Source: Symbiodinium natans
Taxonomy: Eukaryota > Sar > Dinophyceae > Suessiales > Symbiodiniaceae
Assembly (NCBI GenBank): GCA_905221605.1
Contig: CAJNDS010000405.1
Coordinates: forward strand, 67,501 to 131,500
DNA: 64,000 nucleotides
Reading direction: 5' to 3'
The position numbers and the translations under genes were made by a program. Shown here in pieces: positions 61,970 to 64,000 of this stretch; within the stretch, counting starts at the first letter, position 1, and each line of letters opens with the position of its first letter. The notes beneath the pieces are model-generated. The model did no database searches. It saw nothing but the letters and a program-made list of their open reading frames with translations, and was not told where the DNA came from.

Positions 61970-62095
61970 GGGGGGGGGGGCGGCGAAGGGGGGGGGGGGG
62001 GTTTAGGGTTTAGGGTTTAGGGTTTAGGGTTTAGGGTTTAGGGTTTAGGGTTTAGGGTTTAGGGTTTAGGGTTTAGGGTTTAGGGTTTAGGGTTT
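61970..62095 (+). repeat. Poly-G run and TTTAGGG array, about 13 units
   Basis: G15 and G18 runs precede perfect heptamers (62000-62092). Confidence 0.98.
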
Positions 62096-62334
62096 GGGTG
62101 AGGGCGGGTGGTTGGGGCTTTGGGGCTTTGAGGTTCTGGGGTTTCGGGTTTAGGTTGTTTTAGGGCTTTAGGGTTTGGAGTTACTGAGGTTAGGGACGTT
62201 TTTTGTGGACTTCTCTTTTGCGGGTTGTGGGGTCTTGGGGGTTTTGAGGCTTTGAGGTGTTGGGGTTTAGGGCGTTTCGGGTTTAGGGTTACTTCGGTTA
62301 AGGGGACCCAGGGCTTCTTGTTCAGAGCTCAGGG

Positions 62335-62415
62335 CTTTAGGGGCTTAGGGCGTCAAGTCTCGGAATTTCTCAACTTGGGCGGGGGAGGGGAAGCGCGCAG
62401 CAAAGAGGGTCCCAC
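62335..62415 (-). CDS. Possible exon
   Basis: The minus strand encodes GTLFAARFPSPAQVEKFRDL before a TAA. Confidence 0.3.
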
Positions 62416-62514
62416 CCTAAACCTTCAACCCTAAGCCAAAAGCAGGGTTTTTAAGGGAATCTGGGGGTTTTTCTAGGGTTTCTACAGCCACTGGGGCTTC
62501 CAAACCCTAAACCC

Positions 62515-62600
62515 GAACCCTAAACCCCAAACCCCAAACCCCAAACCCTAAACCCTAAACCCTAAACCCTAAACCCCAATCCCTAAACCCTAAATGCTAA
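62515..62600 (-). repeat. CCCTAAA/CCCCAAA array
   Basis: About eleven units. Confidence 0.95.
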
Positions 62601-62617
62601 ACCTTTATAGGGCTCAC

Positions 62618-62706
62618 ATGGCTTCAGGACCTGGAAGGTGCGAAGTGCTGGGCTCTGCATGGCCCCGGTGGCTCCGAAACCACCCACGTCCAGACGCCAT
62701 AAGGAC
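62618..62706 (-). CDS. Probable exon with GTGAGC donor
   Basis: GGCTTAG and CAT|GTGAGC bound an open frame with LDVGGFGATGAMQSPALRTF then QVLKP. An alternative frame is also open; the conventional splice pair supports the exon. Confidence 0.4.
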
Positions 62707-62727
62707 CTAAGCCAGGTTCGGGGCGTT

Positions 62728-62838
62728 TGGGGTTTAGGGTTTGGGGTTTGGGGTTTAGGGTTTCGGGTTTCGGGCTTAGGGTTTAGGGTGTAGGGTTTAA
62801 GGTTTGGGGTTTGGGGTTTAGGGTTTCGGGCTTTAAGC
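62728..62838 (+). repeat. TTTAGGG/TTTGGGG/TTTCGGG array
   Basis: About 15 degenerate units. Confidence 0.94.
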
Positions 62839-63140
62839 ACCGTAGAGGTGCCTTTCTTTTCGCAGGGGTACGAGTATGAAAGCCTGTGATGGGAATCTTA
62901 ATTTAACTGCTAGAAACAGGTTCTGGGTTCAGAGGGTGAAGGGGCTTCGTAGACAAACCCTTAACCCTGAACCCTAAACCATAAACCCTGTAACCCCGAT
63001 CCTTGAAACCCTCAATCCCTGAAACCCAAAAAAAGCCGGTGCGGCGCCACCGGCCGAGCAAGACCATCTTAGAGGTTAGGGTTATAGGGTTTAGGGATTT
63101 ATGGATTTAGGTTTGGGGTTTTAGGGTTTTGGGGTTTCGA

Positions 63141-63199
63141 GGTGTAAGGTTCAACGCTTCGGGTGAGCACCACAGCCGTCAATGCAGAGTCTGGTTTCT
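63141..63199 (-). CDS. Possible micro-exon (PDS part)
   Basis: The minus strand reads KPDSALTAVVLTRSVEPY, comparable to P.DTTGYVVTETS. Confidence 0.35.
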
Positions 63200-63234
63200 A
63201 GGTGTTGGGGAGCAGAAAAATGGAACAGGGGAAG

Positions 63235-63285
63235 CCCTAAACCCTAAACCCTGAACCCTAAACCCTAAACCCTAAACCCTAAACC
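63235..63285 (-). repeat. CCCTAAA array
   Basis: Seven units. Confidence 0.96.
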
Positions 63286-63341
63286 CCGGAAACCCTGCAC
63301 CCGTGTGGGCAGTCAAAAGCGCTCCTTGACCCGGGCGCTAC

Positions 63342-63377
63342 CTGTATGTGTCGCTGGTAGGTGGTGAAGGCTCCAGA
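63342..63377 (-). CDS. Probable 36-nt micro-exon
   Basis: CCGCGCAG and GTAGCG bound exactly 12 codons, SGAFTTYQRHIQ. Confidence 0.4.
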
Positions 63378-63399
63378 CTGCGCGGGGTTTGTGCCCCTA

Positions 63400-63660
63400 A
63401 ACCAAGCTCAACCCCTAAACTCTAGACCCTTAACCCATAACCCGGTACCCCTAGGCCCTAGTCCGAAACCCTAAACCCTGAACCCTGAACCCTGAACGCC
63501 CTAAAACCCAAACCCCTGAACCCTGAACTCGAGAACCCTCAAAGCCATCAAAGCAGGTCGCTGCTCCTTAACCCTATAACCCCATACCCCTAACCCGAAA
63601 CCCTAAACCCAAAACCCTCAACCCGAAATCCTAACACCCTGAATCCTCAAGCCCCAAAGC
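63400..63660 (-). repeat. Degenerate CCCTAAA tract, partly duplicated
   Basis: CCCTAACCC(G/A)...AAAGC(T/C)ATCA..GCAGGTC(G/A)CTGCTCC occurs at 63540-63570 and 63656-63690, a short direct duplication. Confidence 0.8.
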
Positions 63661-63679
63661 TATCACGGCAGGTCACTGC

Positions 63680-63740
63680 TCCACGTTGAAGGGCAGTTCT
63701 TCCGGGGCTGGGTTCCTCTGGGCAAGCCGTGGCTCAGAAT
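63680..63740 (-). CDS. Possible exon beside MITE C copy 4
   Basis: The minus strand encodes NSEPRLAQRNPAPEELPFNV then EQ. It lies directly beside the element, whose end could supply the acceptor. Confidence 0.35.
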
Positions 63741-63743
63741 TCA

Positions 63744-63926
63744 CCCAGATCTTCCAAAACCCCTTAATTGAGTAATATACTCTTTTCATACTAAGGATGC
63801 TTATTGTGAGTCAGGGTATGTACCTTAACTAAAGGCCCTTAATTGAGTGATATACTCTTTTTATACTAAGGATCCTTATTGTGAGTAAGGGTATGTACCT
63901 TAACTAAGGGCTTTGGAAAATCTGGG
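63744..63926. mobile_element. MITE-like family C, copy 4, internally duplicated
   Basis: CCCAGATCTTCCAAAACCCC to GGGCTTTGGAAAATCTGGG. The inner unit CCTTAATTGAGT.ATATACTC...GGGTATGTACCTTAACTAA is present twice, as in copy 3. Confidence 0.88.
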
Positions 63927-64000
63927 CAGCACGGGGTTCAGGGCTTACAGAATTGACGTGTTTTGGGGGGGGGGGGTTCGGGGGGTTAAGCTTTTAAGGG

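Overview
The window looks like nuclear DNA of an alveolate, most likely a dinoflagellate. Four things point there. Plant/alveolate telomere heptamers (TTTAGGG or CCCTAAA) occur in dozens of short interstitial arrays on both strands. Recognisable coding sequence is cut into exons of about 20-110 nt. Splice donors are GT, GC and apparently GA with AG acceptors, a donor set reported for Symbiodiniaceae. All the well-supported coding sequence lies on the minus strand, consistent with one-directional gene arrays. I found no spliced-leader relic. The + strand starts with TTTAGGG-type repeats, the wrong polarity for a left chromosome end, so this is an internal region.

The best-resolved gene is a MYCBP (AMY-1)-like gene on the minus strand (41161 to 34958). 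Six exons encode about 89 residues. Its introns contain telomere-like arrays, palindromic mini-elements and a GC-rich block. On the downstream side (about 24.5 to 0.7 kb, minus) is a run of micro-exons. Read in minus order, they spell a recurring Cys-rich repeat of the type C..P.DTTGYV.TET.L / FDV.A.CA.GY.GTA.V..C / PY.LSGC. I interpret this as one very large repeat-protein gene. Similar exons occur upstream (about 41.9-63.7 kb). An intact 301-codon ORF (6613 to 5708) sits uninterrupted between repeat exons.

Most of the remaining sequence is repeat. (i) Interstitial telomere-type arrays, many drifted into uniform variant blocks (TTTAGGGG, GTTAGGGG, GGGTCTA, GTTCAGG, GGGTTTTT, CCCTAAAG). (ii) At least ten families of short palindromic, MITE-like elements; some carry telomere arrays or large microsatellites inside, and one family abuts exon ends. 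(iii) A 2.7-kb element with perfect 25-bp terminal inverted repeats (53222-55938), holding a 140/150-bp tandem repeat, a 590-bp duplication and eleven copies of a 33-bp hairpin. (iv) Simple repeats and a GC-rich block (36.8-38.4 kb).

A recurrent layout links genes and repeats. Most islands carry CCCTAAA on the + strand to their left and TTTAGGG to their right, so an intron tends to begin with TTTAGGG units and end with CCCTAAA units. Several donors are simply the first telomere unit (GTAGGG or GTTTAGGG). Introns would thus have complementary telomere-type arms able to pair and bring splice sites together. This is my candidate for an undescribed system. Exon calls outside the MYCBP-like gene rest on repeat pattern, splice-site fit and codon bias read by eye; many weaker ones may be wrong.
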